A DNA stretch of 64,000 bases from Arcobacter nitrofigilis DSM 7299 (GTDB taxonomy: Bacteria; Campylobacterota; Campylobacteria; Campylobacterales; Arcobacteraceae): NCBI RefSeq assembly GCF_000092245.1, contig NC_014166.1, forward strand, positions 2,976,001 through 3,040,000, given 5' to 3'. Shown here piece by piece: positions 11,412 to 20,115 of this stretch (position 1 is the stretch's first letter; every line of letters begins with the position of its first letter). Position numbers and translations under genes: made by a program. Below the pieces are notes generated by a model. That model did no database searches and was not told where the DNA came from. It was given only the letters and a program-made list of their open reading frames with translations.

Positions 11412-12191
11412 CTAAAAAATTATTACCTCTGTTTGTAAATCAATATTAAACTCTGTTTTTACTCTTTCTTTTGCTAGATTTATCAAATAAATTGCATCTT
11501 CAAAAGTTCCATCACCATCATTTACTAAAAAATTAGCATGTACTTTTGAAAAAGACATTCCATTCTTATTAAACCCTTTTAATCCAACTTGTTCAATCAA
11601 TCTTCCAGCACTATCTCCTGTTGGATTTTTAAAACAGCTTCCCGCACTTGGAGCTTGTGGTTGATTGTCTCTCATTTTAGAAAATAGTTCATTCATCTCT
11701 TTACTATATCCACTTGATATGTTAAATACAAGTTCATAAACTATAGTATCTATATTTGTATATCTATATCCGTATTGTACATCTTCTTTTTTAATATATC
11801 CATCTTTTGTCTTAATAGAATCAATGTAATTAAAAATTTCCCACTCTTTTAAACCTGCATTCATCTTAATCAAGCCCCCAAGATTTCCAGGAAGTTTTCC
11901 AAGAAATTCAAAATTTGCTAGATTATTTCTTTTTGCATAAGATAAAAGTTTACCAGATTTTGTAGCACATCCAACATAAAGCTTATCATCAACTTGTCTA
12001 ATATAATCAAATTCTTCACCTAAAACTGCAAATTTAGGAGGAGTATTTGAGACTAAAAGATTATTTGCACGACCAATTATTTGATACTTACTATAATCTC
12101 CTATCTCATTTATAACCAACACCTCTACTGTTGGTCCTATATGAATTGATGAATATTTTGAAAAGTCGATGCTCTTTGTGTAGTTCTTCAT
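11412..12191 (-). CDS. murB: UDP-N-acetylenolpyruvoylglucosamine reductase
   Basis: FAD-dependent reductase making UDP-MurNAc for peptidoglycan; 259 residues, the short form usual in Campylobacterota (the E. coli enzyme has about 342). The FAD-binding region is seen at LPGNLGGLIKMNAG. The catalytic serine lies in PSAGSCFKNP, with GRLIEQVGLKG following and the final glutamate in LQTEVIIF. It starts 16 bp after the mqnD-like gene on the same strand. Confidence 0.92.
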   Translation of the reverse strand: MKNYTKSIDFSKYSSIHIGPTVEVLVINEIGDYSKYQIIGRANNLLVSNTPPKFAVLGEEFDYIRQVDDKLYVGCATKSGKLLSYAKRNNLANFEFLGKLPGNLGGLIKMNAGLKEWEIFNYIDSIKTKDGYIKKEDVQYGYRYTNIDTIVYELVFNISSGYSKEMNELFSKMRDNQPQAPSAGSCFKNPTGDSAGRLIEQVGLKGFNKNGMSFSKVHANFLVNDGDGTFEDAIYLINLAKERVKTEFNIDLQTEVIIF

Positions 12192-12207
12192 TATTCCCTA
12201 TTCATTG

Positions 12208-13071
12208 TTACTTATTACGAAGTTCTTCATATTCACTTGGAATTAAGAATTCTCTTGATTTTACAAGACTATTATAGAAGCCATGTTTATACCCTAGTTC
12301 ATATAGTTTATCTAAGGCATCATATTGAAGCTCACTTAAACTTATAGAGTCATCATTTGCATAAAGGTCTAAATACTTATCAAGTGTTGAAGCATCAACC
12401 CTTATTAGGTTTCTCTCTAATAACATATCTGAAAGTATTTTTTTATTTTTATTCGCGACATGAACTGCTTTTATCAAAGTATTTTCATAATCAATTGCAT
12501 AATTTAGTGGGATTGATCTTCTTAAACACATTCCACCAAGGGGAAGAGGTAAATCTTTTCCAGCTAGCTCTTGCCAAATATCCCAAATCTCACGTTCTAC
12601 TTCCAAACTATCATCATAATTTAAAATTGACTCATGAATTAAAACACCCGCATCAACAGTTCCATCAATTACAGCTTGTTCTATATCTAAAAAGTTCATA
12701 TAAGTAATTCTAGCATCTGGATAAGCAATTCTAAATAGAAGTCCATTAGTTGTATATTCACCACTTAGAGCTACTTTGAAGTTTTTCTTTAATTTTGTCT
12801 CTTTTTTCTTTACTAATTTTGGTCCATAACCATTACCAAATGAAACCGCAGTTTTTAAAAGTGCATAATCATCTTTTACAAAAGGGTATAGAGCAAAAGA
12901 GATTGCACAAATATCATATACACCATTTAAAGTTGCTTGGTTTAAACTCTCAATATCATCTGCTATATTTTCAAATAGAGTATCTTTTGGAGTAACCCAA
13001 CCAAATTTTATAGCATAATACATAAAAATATCATCTGCATCCGGTGAATGTGCAACACTAATTTTTCTCAA
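12208..13071 (-). CDS. mqnD: Futalosine-pathway menaquinone enzyme, MqnD-like
   Basis: A 287-residue protein with a periplasmic-binding-protein-like fold of the MqnA/MqnD family. MqnD converts cyclic dehypoxanthine futalosine to 1,4-dihydroxy-6-naphthoate. The N-terminal AHSPDADDIFMYYAI fits the family's substrate-loop motif, and KLVKKKET and GVLIHESILNY are further family-like segments. It has no signal peptide, consistent with a cytoplasmic enzyme. The start is TTG at 13069-13071, with AAGGA about 6 bases upstream and the first strand beginning immediately. Menaquinone is the quinone used by complex I encoded next door. MqnA is the alternative; length and the HSPDADD motif favour MqnD. Confidence 0.75.
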   Translation of the reverse strand: MRKISVAHSPDADDIFMYYAIKFGWVTPKDTLFENIADDIESLNQATLNGVYDICAISFALYPFVKDDYALLKTAVSFGNGYGPKLVKKKETKLKKNFKVALSGEYTTNGLLFRIAYPDARITYMNFLDIEQAVIDGTVDAGVLIHESILNYDDSLEVEREIWDIWQELAGKDLPLPLGGMCLRRSIPLNYAIDYENTLIKAVHVANKNKKILSDMLLERNLIRVDASTLDKYLDLYANDDSISLSELQYDALDKLYELGYKHGFYNSLVKSREFLIPSEYEELRNK

Positions 13072-13218
13072 AGTCTATCCTTCTTTTTTTTATGAAAAAG
13101 ATTGTATCAAGTTATGGTTTTATCTTTGGTTATATAAAGATATGAATACTAATTCAAAATTTCTACTTTTTACATTAAAATAAGAGTATACTTAAGTAAT
13201 CTAATTAAGGAGATTATT

Positions 13219-13623
13219 ATGAAAGCATGTAAATTAGTCCTTGGATTTTTAGCAGTGGCAACATTAGTTTCAACACTAAATGCTACTGATTATACACAAA
13301 GAGGCCCTTCAAATTTCGAAGAATATGACACAAATAATGATGGTTTTGTATCTGAATCTGAATTTTATGATTTAAGAGCAAAAAAAATGGAAGCAAAAGC
13401 AAATCAAGGTATGAGAATGAAAAATGCAGCAAATGCTCCAAGCTTTGAAAGTTTTGACACAAATGGCGATAAAAAGCTAAGTAAAGCAGAACTTTTAGAA
13501 GGTCAAATGAAGAACATGAAACAAAACATGAATCAAAAAGGAATGGGGAATAAAATGAACTCTGGTCAAGGAATGAACAAAGGTCAAGGTATGGGAAAAG
13601 GAATGAATAATTCCAACCAATAA
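13219..13623 (+). CDS. Secreted EF-hand protein with Met/Gly/Asn-rich tail
   Basis: A 134-residue exported protein. The signal peptide is at about residues 1-22 (ending LNA). Two EF-hand loops are visible: DTNNDGFVSESE (about 38-49) and DTNGDKKLSKAE (about 80-91), each with acidic or Asn ligands at the expected positions, so calcium binding in the periplasm is likely. The tail (about 94-134) is low complexity, rich in Met, Gly, Lys, Asn and Gln (for example KGQGMGKGMNN). AAGGAG precedes the ATG. It is a single-gene unit ended by a strong terminator and divergent from mqnD. Confidence 0.8.
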   Translation: MKACKLVLGFLAVATLVSTLNATDYTQRGPSNFEEYDTNNDGFVSESEFYDLRAKKMEAKANQGMRMKNAANAPSFESFDTNGDKKLSKAELLEGQMKNMKQNMNQKGMGNKMNSGQGMNKGQGMGKGMNNSNQ

Positions 13624-13630
13624 CTTTCTT

Positions 13631-13663
13631 CACAAGGTCATAAATATGACCTTGTGTTTTTTT
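13631..13663 (+). terminator. Intrinsic terminator of the EF-hand gene
   Basis: A perfect 12-bp inverted repeat (arms 13631-13642 and 13645-13656, effectively an 11-bp stem with a 4-base loop) is followed by seven T residues. It is the strongest terminator in the window on the plus strand. Its T-run reaches into the nuoN stop codon from the other side, so the hairpin may also slow convergent nuo transcripts. Confidence 0.9.
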
Positions 13664-15143
13664 AATATCCAGCTATTTGAATATAATAAGAGATAGTTTC
13701 AAGTATATTTTGAATAAAGAATATTGAAAGAATCATAAACACTGCACAAGAGGCAACAATCACTTTACTAGTAGTTGTAGCATTTACCATAAATTTTATT
13801 CCCTCAACACTTGGTTCTTTTAAGAACATGTAAACTATTGGTCTTAGATAATAATAAGCTGCAATAGCTGAGTTTAAAGCCATAATAAGAGCCAATACCA
13901 TATATCCAGCATTAATAGCTGCACCTAAAAGATACATTTTCCCCCAAAATAGTGCAAAAGGAGGAATCCCAGCAAGTGAGAGTAAAAATAAACCAAAAAT
14001 AACAGCAGTCATAGGAGATATTTTAATAAGTCCAGCATATTTTTCTAAAGCATGGTCTGTACTAAAAGTATGATAATCTTTATTTCTATTTAGCCATAAC
14101 ATTGCAAAAGCACCAAGATTTGTAACTGAAAACAAAATCCAATATAAAAACATAGCAGTTGTTGCTTGTGTTGTACCTATCATAATGGCAGCCATTGCAA
14201 AACCTGCATTTGAAATTGAAGAATATGCTAACATTCTATTTATATCTTTTTGTAGTAATGCTATCACATTTGGAATAGTCATTGTTAAAACAATAATTCC
14301 TATTAAAATAGCTTCCACAAACATATTTCCAGAAGAGACAAATATCTCAAAAAATCTTAAAGCTACAACAAAACCTGCTATTTTTGGAACAATTGACATG
14401 AACCCTGCAAGTGAAGCTGTTGAACCTTCATAAATATCTGCAACCCAAACATGAAAAGGTACAAGTGAAAGTTTAAATCCTAAAGCAGATAAAATAAATA
14501 CAACTCCAATTAAAATAAGAGGATAATTTTCAAAATCACTTGTAAAAAGTACTTCTGAAATCTTACCAAACTCTACTGTTCCAGTTACAGCATAAAAAAT
14601 CATTGACCCAAAGGCAAAAAAAGCTGCTGATAAGGCACCCATTGTAAAGTATTTTATAGCTGCTTCTATTGCATTTGCTCTATTGTGCATAGCAATAATT
14701 GTATAAAGTGCCATTGAGGCAGTTTCAAGTCCGACAAATATAAGAATCAAAGAATCAGAACTTACCATAAATTGGAAACCTGCAATCATAAACAAATACA
14801 AGGCATAAAATTCTGGATATCTTTGTTCATTAAATCTTTGTTTTGTAAATGATAATAAAATAAATAAAATCGAAGCAATTATCATAATTGCTTGGGCAAG
14901 AATCGAAATACCATCCACCATCATCAAATCAAACATACCTCTTACATCACCATTGTAACTTATCACGCCTGCTAAATCTACTATTAAAAACAGAACTGTT
15001 AACATGATATACAAAGACTTATCAAGCTTTTTATTTACCAAATCTATACATAAAATAACTAAAGCCCCTACAATGGCAATTGACATAGGAACCAAAGTTT
15101 GAATATTTAAATTTGCAAAATCAATTGAAATAGCTGGTATCAT
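13662..15143 (-). CDS. nuoN: NADH-quinone oxidoreductase subunit N
   Basis: Proton-pumping antiporter-like membrane subunit of complex I, 493 residues with about 14 hydrophobic segments. It has the conserved YFTMGALSAAFFAFGSMIFY region (broken-helix lysine and proline area) and the LAGIPPFALFWGKMYL segment shared by NuoL, NuoM and NuoN. It is the last gene of the nuo operon; its start overlaps the nuoM stop by one base (TAATG). Confidence 0.95.
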   Translation of the reverse strand: MIPAISIDFANLNIQTLVPMSIAIVGALVILCIDLVNKKLDKSLYIMLTVLFLIVDLAGVISYNGDVRGMFDLMMVDGISILAQAIMIIASILFILLSFTKQRFNEQRYPEFYALYLFMIAGFQFMVSSDSLILIFVGLETASMALYTIIAMHNRANAIEAAIKYFTMGALSAAFFAFGSMIFYAVTGTVEFGKISEVLFTSDFENYPLILIGVVFILSALGFKLSLVPFHVWVADIYEGSTASLAGFMSIVPKIAGFVVALRFFEIFVSSGNMFVEAILIGIIVLTMTIPNVIALLQKDINRMLAYSSISNAGFAMAAIMIGTTQATTAMFLYWILFSVTNLGAFAMLWLNRNKDYHTFSTDHALEKYAGLIKISPMTAVIFGLFLLSLAGIPPFALFWGKMYLLGAAINAGYMVLALIMALNSAIAAYYYLRPIVYMFLKEPSVEGIKFMVNATTTSKVIVASCAVFMILSIFFIQNILETISYYIQIAGY

Positions 15144-16669
15144 TATTTTGCCTCCCCAATTGTATTTGACGACATAAGTTGTACTTTTGAAGTTTCTTGT
15201 TGTGCTTTTATTTGCATAACTTGAACTAAATGTTTCACAGAAGTATTAACTGGTTCCAAAATAGGTTTTGGATAAATTCCTAAAATAATAACCAAAGCAA
15301 CTAAAGGAATTAGTGCCACTAACTCTCTTCCTTTTGCATCTTCCAAGGTCTCGTTTTTAGGATTTGTTATTGGTCCAAAGAAAGTCTTTTTATATAAAAC
15401 TAACATATAAACTGCCCCTAAAATAATAGTAAGCCCAGCGATAATTGTAAAGATTGGTGATACTTTAAAAAATCCTAATAAAGATAAAAACTCTCCTACA
15501 AAACCAATAGTTAAAGGAAGTCCAATTGAAGCCATAAGCATAATTGCAAAGATGGTTGCATATTTTGGCATAACCTTTGCCAAGCCTCCAAATTCACTCA
15601 TCATTTTGGTATGTCTTCTATCATAAATCACACCTACAAGCATAAACAGAGCTCCTGAAACAATACCGTGTGAAATCATTAAGAAAATTGAACCACCAAT
15701 TCCCTCTACATTTAAAGCAAATGTTCCTAAAATAATCACACCCATATGTGATACAGAAGAGTAAGCAACAACTTGTTTTATATCTTCTTGGGCATAAGCT
15801 ACCATTGCTGTATAAACTATAGCAATAAGAGCTAATATTGCCATTGGTATCATAAAGTGTACTGTTGCATCTGGAAACAGTGGAAGTGAAAATCTTATAA
15901 ATCCATAAGTTCCCATTTTAAGTAACACAGCTGCAAGGATTACCGAACCAATTGTTGGAGCTTGACCGTGAGCATATGGAAGCCAGGTATGAAATGGAAC
16001 CATTGGAACTTTTATAGCAAAACCTAAGAAAAAGGCTACAAATAACCAAAGTTGCATATCAAATGGCAATATCAGCATATTCCAATCTAAAAGATTAAAA
16101 CTCCAAGAACCTGCTGTCACATAATAAACATAACCTAAATAAAGCATACCAAGAAGCATCACTAAAGAACCAGTGAAAGTATAAATAAAGAATTTAATTG
16201 AAGCATAAATTCTTAAATTTCCACCCCAAGCTCCGATTATATAAAGCATTGGAATAAGTGATAATTCCCAAAATAGGTAAAATACAATTGCATCTAAAGC
16301 TAAAAATACTCCCACCATAGTCATCTCTAAAAATAGTACGGTAATAACCATATTTTTTAAAGCTCTTTTTTCAGTCAATCCTATAATTGATATAAAGGTC
16401 ATAAAAGTAGTCATAAGAACTAAAAATAGTGAAATACCATCTATTCCTACAACATAGTTTATTCCATAAGCATCGATTAGAGGCATTGTTTCTAAAAACT
16501 GCATATCAGGCATCGAGCTATCAAACCCATACCAAACTAATAGTGAAATTAAAAACTCCACGGCTGTTACGATAATTGCATAAGTTCTAATAGAATCACT
16601 CTTTACTAAAAACCCTATAAATGCAGCAAATGCCGGAAAAAATATTAAAATTGATAAAATATGTTCCAT
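15143..16669 (-). CDS. nuoM: NADH-quinone oxidoreductase subunit M
   Basis: Antiporter-like proton-pumping subunit of complex I, 508 residues. The conserved glutamate lies in FWELSLIPMLYIIG; the lysine of the broken helix in FAIKVPMVPFHTWLPYAHGQAPT and the VAYSSVSHMG segment are typical of NuoM. About 14 membrane helices are expected. It starts 13 bp after nuoL and overlaps nuoN by one base. Confidence 0.96.
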   Translation of the reverse strand: MEHILSILIFFPAFAAFIGFLVKSDSIRTYAIIVTAVEFLISLLVWYGFDSSMPDMQFLETMPLIDAYGINYVVGIDGISLFLVLMTTFMTFISIIGLTEKRALKNMVITVLFLEMTMVGVFLALDAIVFYLFWELSLIPMLYIIGAWGGNLRIYASIKFFIYTFTGSLVMLLGMLYLGYVYYVTAGSWSFNLLDWNMLILPFDMQLWLFVAFFLGFAIKVPMVPFHTWLPYAHGQAPTIGSVILAAVLLKMGTYGFIRFSLPLFPDATVHFMIPMAILALIAIVYTAMVAYAQEDIKQVVAYSSVSHMGVIILGTFALNVEGIGGSIFLMISHGIVSGALFMLVGVIYDRRHTKMMSEFGGLAKVMPKYATIFAIMLMASIGLPLTIGFVGEFLSLLGFFKVSPIFTIIAGLTIILGAVYMLVLYKKTFFGPITNPKNETLEDAKGRELVALIPLVALVIILGIYPKPILEPVNTSVKHLVQVMQIKAQQETSKVQLMSSNTIGEAK

Positions 16670-16682
16670 ACTTTCTAACCCT

Positions 16683-18614
16683 TTACTTTAAAAACCCAAG
16701 CGCTACACTTAGAACTAATAATAATACAAACCCATAAACCATCACTTTTAATAGTGTTGATAAGTTACTTGATTGAAGAGGTCTAACCCCTTTACCTGAT
16801 GCATAAACCAGTTTTCCAATACCATCAACAATAAAATCAATAATCTTAAGATCAATATATTTCCAGGCAAATTTACTTATTGCCAAATATGGTCTTGTAA
16901 TTACATATTCTAAAAAATGAGGTATATAATATTGATTTGCCAATAGTTTATAAAAAAAGCTATCTTTTACATTTTCACTAAAATAAGTACCTGCTTTTAC
17001 ATATCTAAGTGCTGCAAATAATACCCCTGCTATTGCCATCGCACTTGTAACAATAATAAGTATAAGTACAACTTCTTCATGAACATGAACATTTAATCCT
17101 GGTAAAACTTTTATTATCATCTCTTCAAAAGAATTTCTAAACCAACCTGTAACAATTGCAAGTATTGCAAGTGGGCTCATAGCGGCTATTACAAAACCAT
17201 AAGTTTCATGGGGATGATAATTAAGTTTTTTAAATCTCTCTTCACCAAAAAATACATACATAACAAGTCTAAATGAATAAAATGCTGTTAACCCAGCTGT
17301 TACCCAAAGGATAGTCCATAAAATATATTGATGGGCTCCAAAAGCAACTTCTAAAATTAAATCTTTTGAATAAAACCCTGCAAGTGGCCAGATACCTGAA
17401 AGAGCGGCTGAAGCTATTATCATAATAATAGCAGTGCCTTTCATATGCTTATACAATCCACCCATATTTTTTATATTTATCTCATCATTTAAAGCATGCA
17501 TAACATTTCCAGCCCCTAAGAAAAGAACTGATTTAAAAAAGGCATGGGTTGCTAAATGAAATAATGCCACCCAATAAGCTCCAAGACCAGCTGCTACAAA
17601 CATATATCCAAGTTGCGACAGAGTTGAGAAGGCAACGATTTTTTTGATATTAGAAGCTACCATTGCTTGAGTTGCTGCAAATATAGCAACAAAAGCACCA
17701 AGACAAGCGATACCATAACCTACTTCAGGAACTGCTGTAAAAATTACATTTGCTCGTACAAGTAAATAAACCCCAGCTGTTACCATCGTCGCTGCATGAA
17801 TTAAAGCTGATACTGGAGTTGGACCTTCCATTGCATTTGCAAGCCATTGATTAAATGGAAATTGTGCTGATTTACCCATAGCACCAATAAAAAGGAAAAT
17901 TGCAATTGCTATTATAATTCCATGGGACAAGTTTCCAACATTTGCAAATACTACATCATATTGAAGAGAGCCTAAATTCCAATAAATCAAAAATATTCCA
18001 ACTAACATACCTAAATCTGCAACTCTATTCATAATAAAAGCTTCATTGGCTGCATATGAAGGTGAGATTGAAGAGTAAGGTGAAAGAGTAGAGTATGGTG
18101 AAGTGTACACATCTTTTGATTTTGCTTTATCTTCTTTGTGATACCAAAATCCAATCAATCCCCAAGAACAAAGACCAACCCCTTCCCATCCAATGAACAA
18201 TCCAGCAAAGTTATCACTCATAACTAATATCATCATAGAAAATACAAAAGCTGATAACCAAGCAAAATATCTATTAAATGATTTGTCATGATCCATATAA
18301 CCAATTGAATGAATATGTACCATAGTTGAAACAATAGTTACAACTACCATCATCGTAGCACTAACTGCATCTGCTACAAAACCAAAAGGAATACTAAGAT
18401 TTCCTATTACTATCCAATCCATAAGTTTTACACTTATTATCTCATCTGATGAAATAATATTAAAAAGTAAAATCAATGAAGCAACCATAGAAACAGCTAA
18501 CATCAAACTTGTGAAAATCCCAGTAAACAAAGTTTTAGGTTTCATTGAAAATAGTGAGGCAACTATTGAACCAACTAAAGGAGCAAATAACGCAATATAT
18601 ACAAATTTTTCCAT
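16683..18614 (-). CDS. nuoL: NADH-quinone oxidoreductase subunit L, with repeat insertion
   Basis: Distal proton-pumping subunit of complex I, 643 residues, ending in the long lateral helix region and a final membrane anchor. Conserved segments are FIGWEGVGLCSWGLIGFWY, MGKSAQFPFNQWLANAMEGPTPVSALIHAATMV and KKIVAFSTLSQLGYM. Between the FWY segment (about residue 158) and NEAFIMNRVADLG lies an extra stretch of about 20 residues made of SPYS-like repeats, encoded by an 18-bp tandem repeat. Most NuoL proteins go directly from FWY to the NEAF helix with a short loop. Reading frame is intact. It begins at the base after nuoK ends. Confidence 0.96.
   Translation of the reverse strand: MEKFVYIALFAPLVGSIVASLFSMKPKTLFTGIFTSLMLAVSMVASLILLFNIISSDEIISVKLMDWIVIGNLSIPFGFVADAVSATMMVVVTIVSTMVHIHSIGYMDHDKSFNRYFAWLSAFVFSMMILVMSDNFAGLFIGWEGVGLCSWGLIGFWYHKEDKAKSKDVYTSPYSTLSPYSSISPSYAANEAFIMNRVADLGMLVGIFLIYWNLGSLQYDVVFANVGNLSHGIIIAIAIFLFIGAMGKSAQFPFNQWLANAMEGPTPVSALIHAATMVTAGVYLLVRANVIFTAVPEVGYGIACLGAFVAIFAATQAMVASNIKKIVAFSTLSQLGYMFVAAGLGAYWVALFHLATHAFFKSVLFLGAGNVMHALNDEINIKNMGGLYKHMKGTAIIMIIASAALSGIWPLAGFYSKDLILEVAFGAHQYILWTILWVTAGLTAFYSFRLVMYVFFGEERFKKLNYHPHETYGFVIAAMSPLAILAIVTGWFRNSFEEMIIKVLPGLNVHVHEEVVLILIIVTSAMAIAGVLFAALRYVKAGTYFSENVKDSFFYKLLANQYYIPHFLEYVITRPYLAISKFAWKYIDLKIIDFIVDGIGKLVYASGKGVRPLQSSNLSTLLKVMVYGFVLLLVLSVALGFLK
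18051..18104 (-). repeat. Three-copy 18-bp tandem repeat inside nuoL
   Basis: Three 18-bp units lie head to tail (18087-18104, 18069-18086, 18051-18068 in coding order), sharing the core TCACCWTACTCT. They encode xSPYSx hexapeptides, with the third unit diverged to SPSYA. The unit length is a multiple of three, so copy-number changes would keep the frame. The encoded residues fall in a loop between helices of NuoL. Confidence 0.85.
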
Positions 18615-18914
18615 TTACCCCTCCATATTTTGTAAAGTATCTAAGTTGATAGAATTTTTTCTTTTATATAATAAAATTAATAATCCCAAACCAACAGCAA
18701 CTTCACTAGCGGCAATTGCTATTATAAAAAATGCAAACATTTGACCTGTCAAATCTTGATGGAAATGTGAAACAGCAGCAAGTCCAATATTTACAGCATT
18801 TAACATTATCTCTGTTGAAAAAAATAGCATCAAAAGATTTTTTCTTCTAATCACACCTATTAAACCTAAACAAAATAGAAGTGATGAAAGTATTAAATAC
18901 TCATTTAAACTCAT
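18615..18914 (-). CDS. nuoK: NADH-quinone oxidoreductase subunit K
   Basis: Small membrane subunit of complex I, 99 residues and three helices. The conserved glutamate that takes part in proton transfer lies in FFSTEIMLNAVNIGL, and the second in IIAIAASEVAVGLGLLIL. It overlaps the end of nuoJ by 4 bases and abuts nuoL directly. Confidence 0.96.
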   Translation of the reverse strand: MSLNEYLILSSLLFCLGLIGVIRRKNLLMLFFSTEIMLNAVNIGLAAVSHFHQDLTGQMFAFFIIAIAASEVAVGLGLLILLYKRKNSINLDTLQNMEG

Positions 18915-19486
18915 TTGCTATCCTTTTCATTTGATGATTCAAGTGCATCTATTTCATCTTCACTAAGTTCTGAATATGATACATCCATTTTTTTACCCGC
19001 AAGTATAATTCCACCTATCATAGCAACTAATAACATCACAGCTGCAATTTCAAAAGGAACTAAAAATTTTGTAAATAAAACAACTCCAACATCTTGTGTA
19101 TTACCATACTCTGGATGAATCGCATATTCTGAAATTATATTATTAGATACAATTGGAGAAAGAAAAGCTACAACAGTAATAAGTGCTGCCAAGCCACTAA
19201 ATAAAAATACTAATCCTGGATTTTGAATCTTCTCTTTTACTTCACTCATAGAATCAAAAAACATCATTCCAAAAGCATAAAGTGCAATAACAGCACCTGT
19301 ATAAACTACAATTTGTACGATTCCTAAAAAATCTGCATTTAACAAAAAGAAAAAAGCAGAGATAAAAATCATACCAGCTGCAAGGGAACTTAGTGCGTAT
19401 AAAGCATTATTTGTAAATACTGTTATTCCAAACATAAATATTGTCAATATTGAAAACAAATAAAAAGCTACAATTTCAAACATCAT
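18911..19486 (-). CDS. nuoJ: NADH-quinone oxidoreductase subunit J
   Basis: Membrane subunit of complex I, 191 residues with five hydrophobic segments. The conserved helix LGIVQIVVYTGAVIALYAFGMMF, which contains the pi-bulge involved in coupling, is intact. The C-terminal tail (about the last 25 residues) is acidic and cytoplasmic. It starts 5 bp after nuoI and overlaps nuoK by 4 bases. Confidence 0.96.
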   Translation of the reverse strand: MMFEIVAFYLFSILTIFMFGITVFTNNALYALSSLAAGMIFISAFFFLLNADFLGIVQIVVYTGAVIALYAFGMMFFDSMSEVKEKIQNPGLVFLFSGLAALITVVAFLSPIVSNNIISEYAIHPEYGNTQDVGVVLFTKFLVPFEIAAVMLLVAMIGGIILAGKKMDVSYSELSEDEIDALESSNEKDSK

Positions 19487-19491
19487 ATCTC

Positions 19492-20115
19492 CTAATACTC
19501 TAATGGAGTTTTTTTGATTTTTTCATCAGCATCAGGTGATACTGCACCAAAACCTTCATACTCTTGTTGTTGTGCCAATTTATCAAGGGGTGTTAATAAA
19601 TCATCTTTTACAACAAAGTGTGCTCGTTGTTCCCCTGCATTTTCATATCTTCCACCATGAACAATGGCAAGTTCTGGACAAACCTCAGCACAATATCCAC
19701 AGAAAATACATCTACCGAAGTTTATTGTATATTCTAAAACCTCTTTTCTAGAGTTTTCATCAATTCTTGTATCCATTCTAATACAATCAGAAATACAAAT
19801 TTTTTCACAAAGCCCACATCCAATACATCTATTTTCCCCAGACTCTAAAAGAGCAAGCAATTTATGTACAGCTCTATATCTAGGTCCTATTGGTAGTTTT
19901 TCAGCAGGATATTGCACTGTGTGCATTTGCTTATTAAATAAAGCTTCTTTCATCATAATAAAGGTGATTTTTAGTCCTGTAAAAAGTTCACCTTTTATTG
20001 ATCTTTTAAAAACTTGTTTAAACTCCTGCCAAGGCGTTTCAAGGGAACTATTGTCTTGAATATTTATATAATCACGTTCGCTTATATTTCTATTTTTCAA
20101 ATCTTCTAAATTCAT
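19492..20115 (-). CDS. nuoI: NADH-quinone oxidoreductase subunit I (2x[4Fe-4S])
   Basis: Ferredoxin-like subunit passing electrons from NuoG to NuoB. Two cluster motifs are visible: CIGCGLCEKIC and CIFCGYCAEVCPE. It has 207 residues, longer than the 180-residue E. coli protein because of a C-terminal tail of about 25 residues. It overlaps the end of nuoH by 4 bases. In Campylobacterota, where NADH is not the donor, ferredoxin-like subunits such as this are near the electron entry route. Confidence 0.96.
   Translation of the reverse strand: MNLEDLKNRNISERDYINIQDNSSLETPWQEFKQVFKRSIKGELFTGLKITFIMMKEALFNKQMHTVQYPAEKLPIGPRYRAVHKLLALLESGENRCIGCGLCEKICISDCIRMDTRIDENSRKEVLEYTINFGRCIFCGYCAEVCPELAIVHGGRYENAGEQRAHFVVKDDLLTPLDKLAQQQEYEGFGAVSPDADEKIKKTPLEY

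Noticed and set aside
12357-12995. Two plus-strand frames opposite the mqnD-like gene
   Set aside because: Low-complexity Leu/His/Gln translations without ribosome sites; antisense of a clear gene.
19536-20059. Two plus-strand frames opposite nuoI
   Set aside because: Antisense shadows of nuoI, which shows both ferredoxin cluster motifs.
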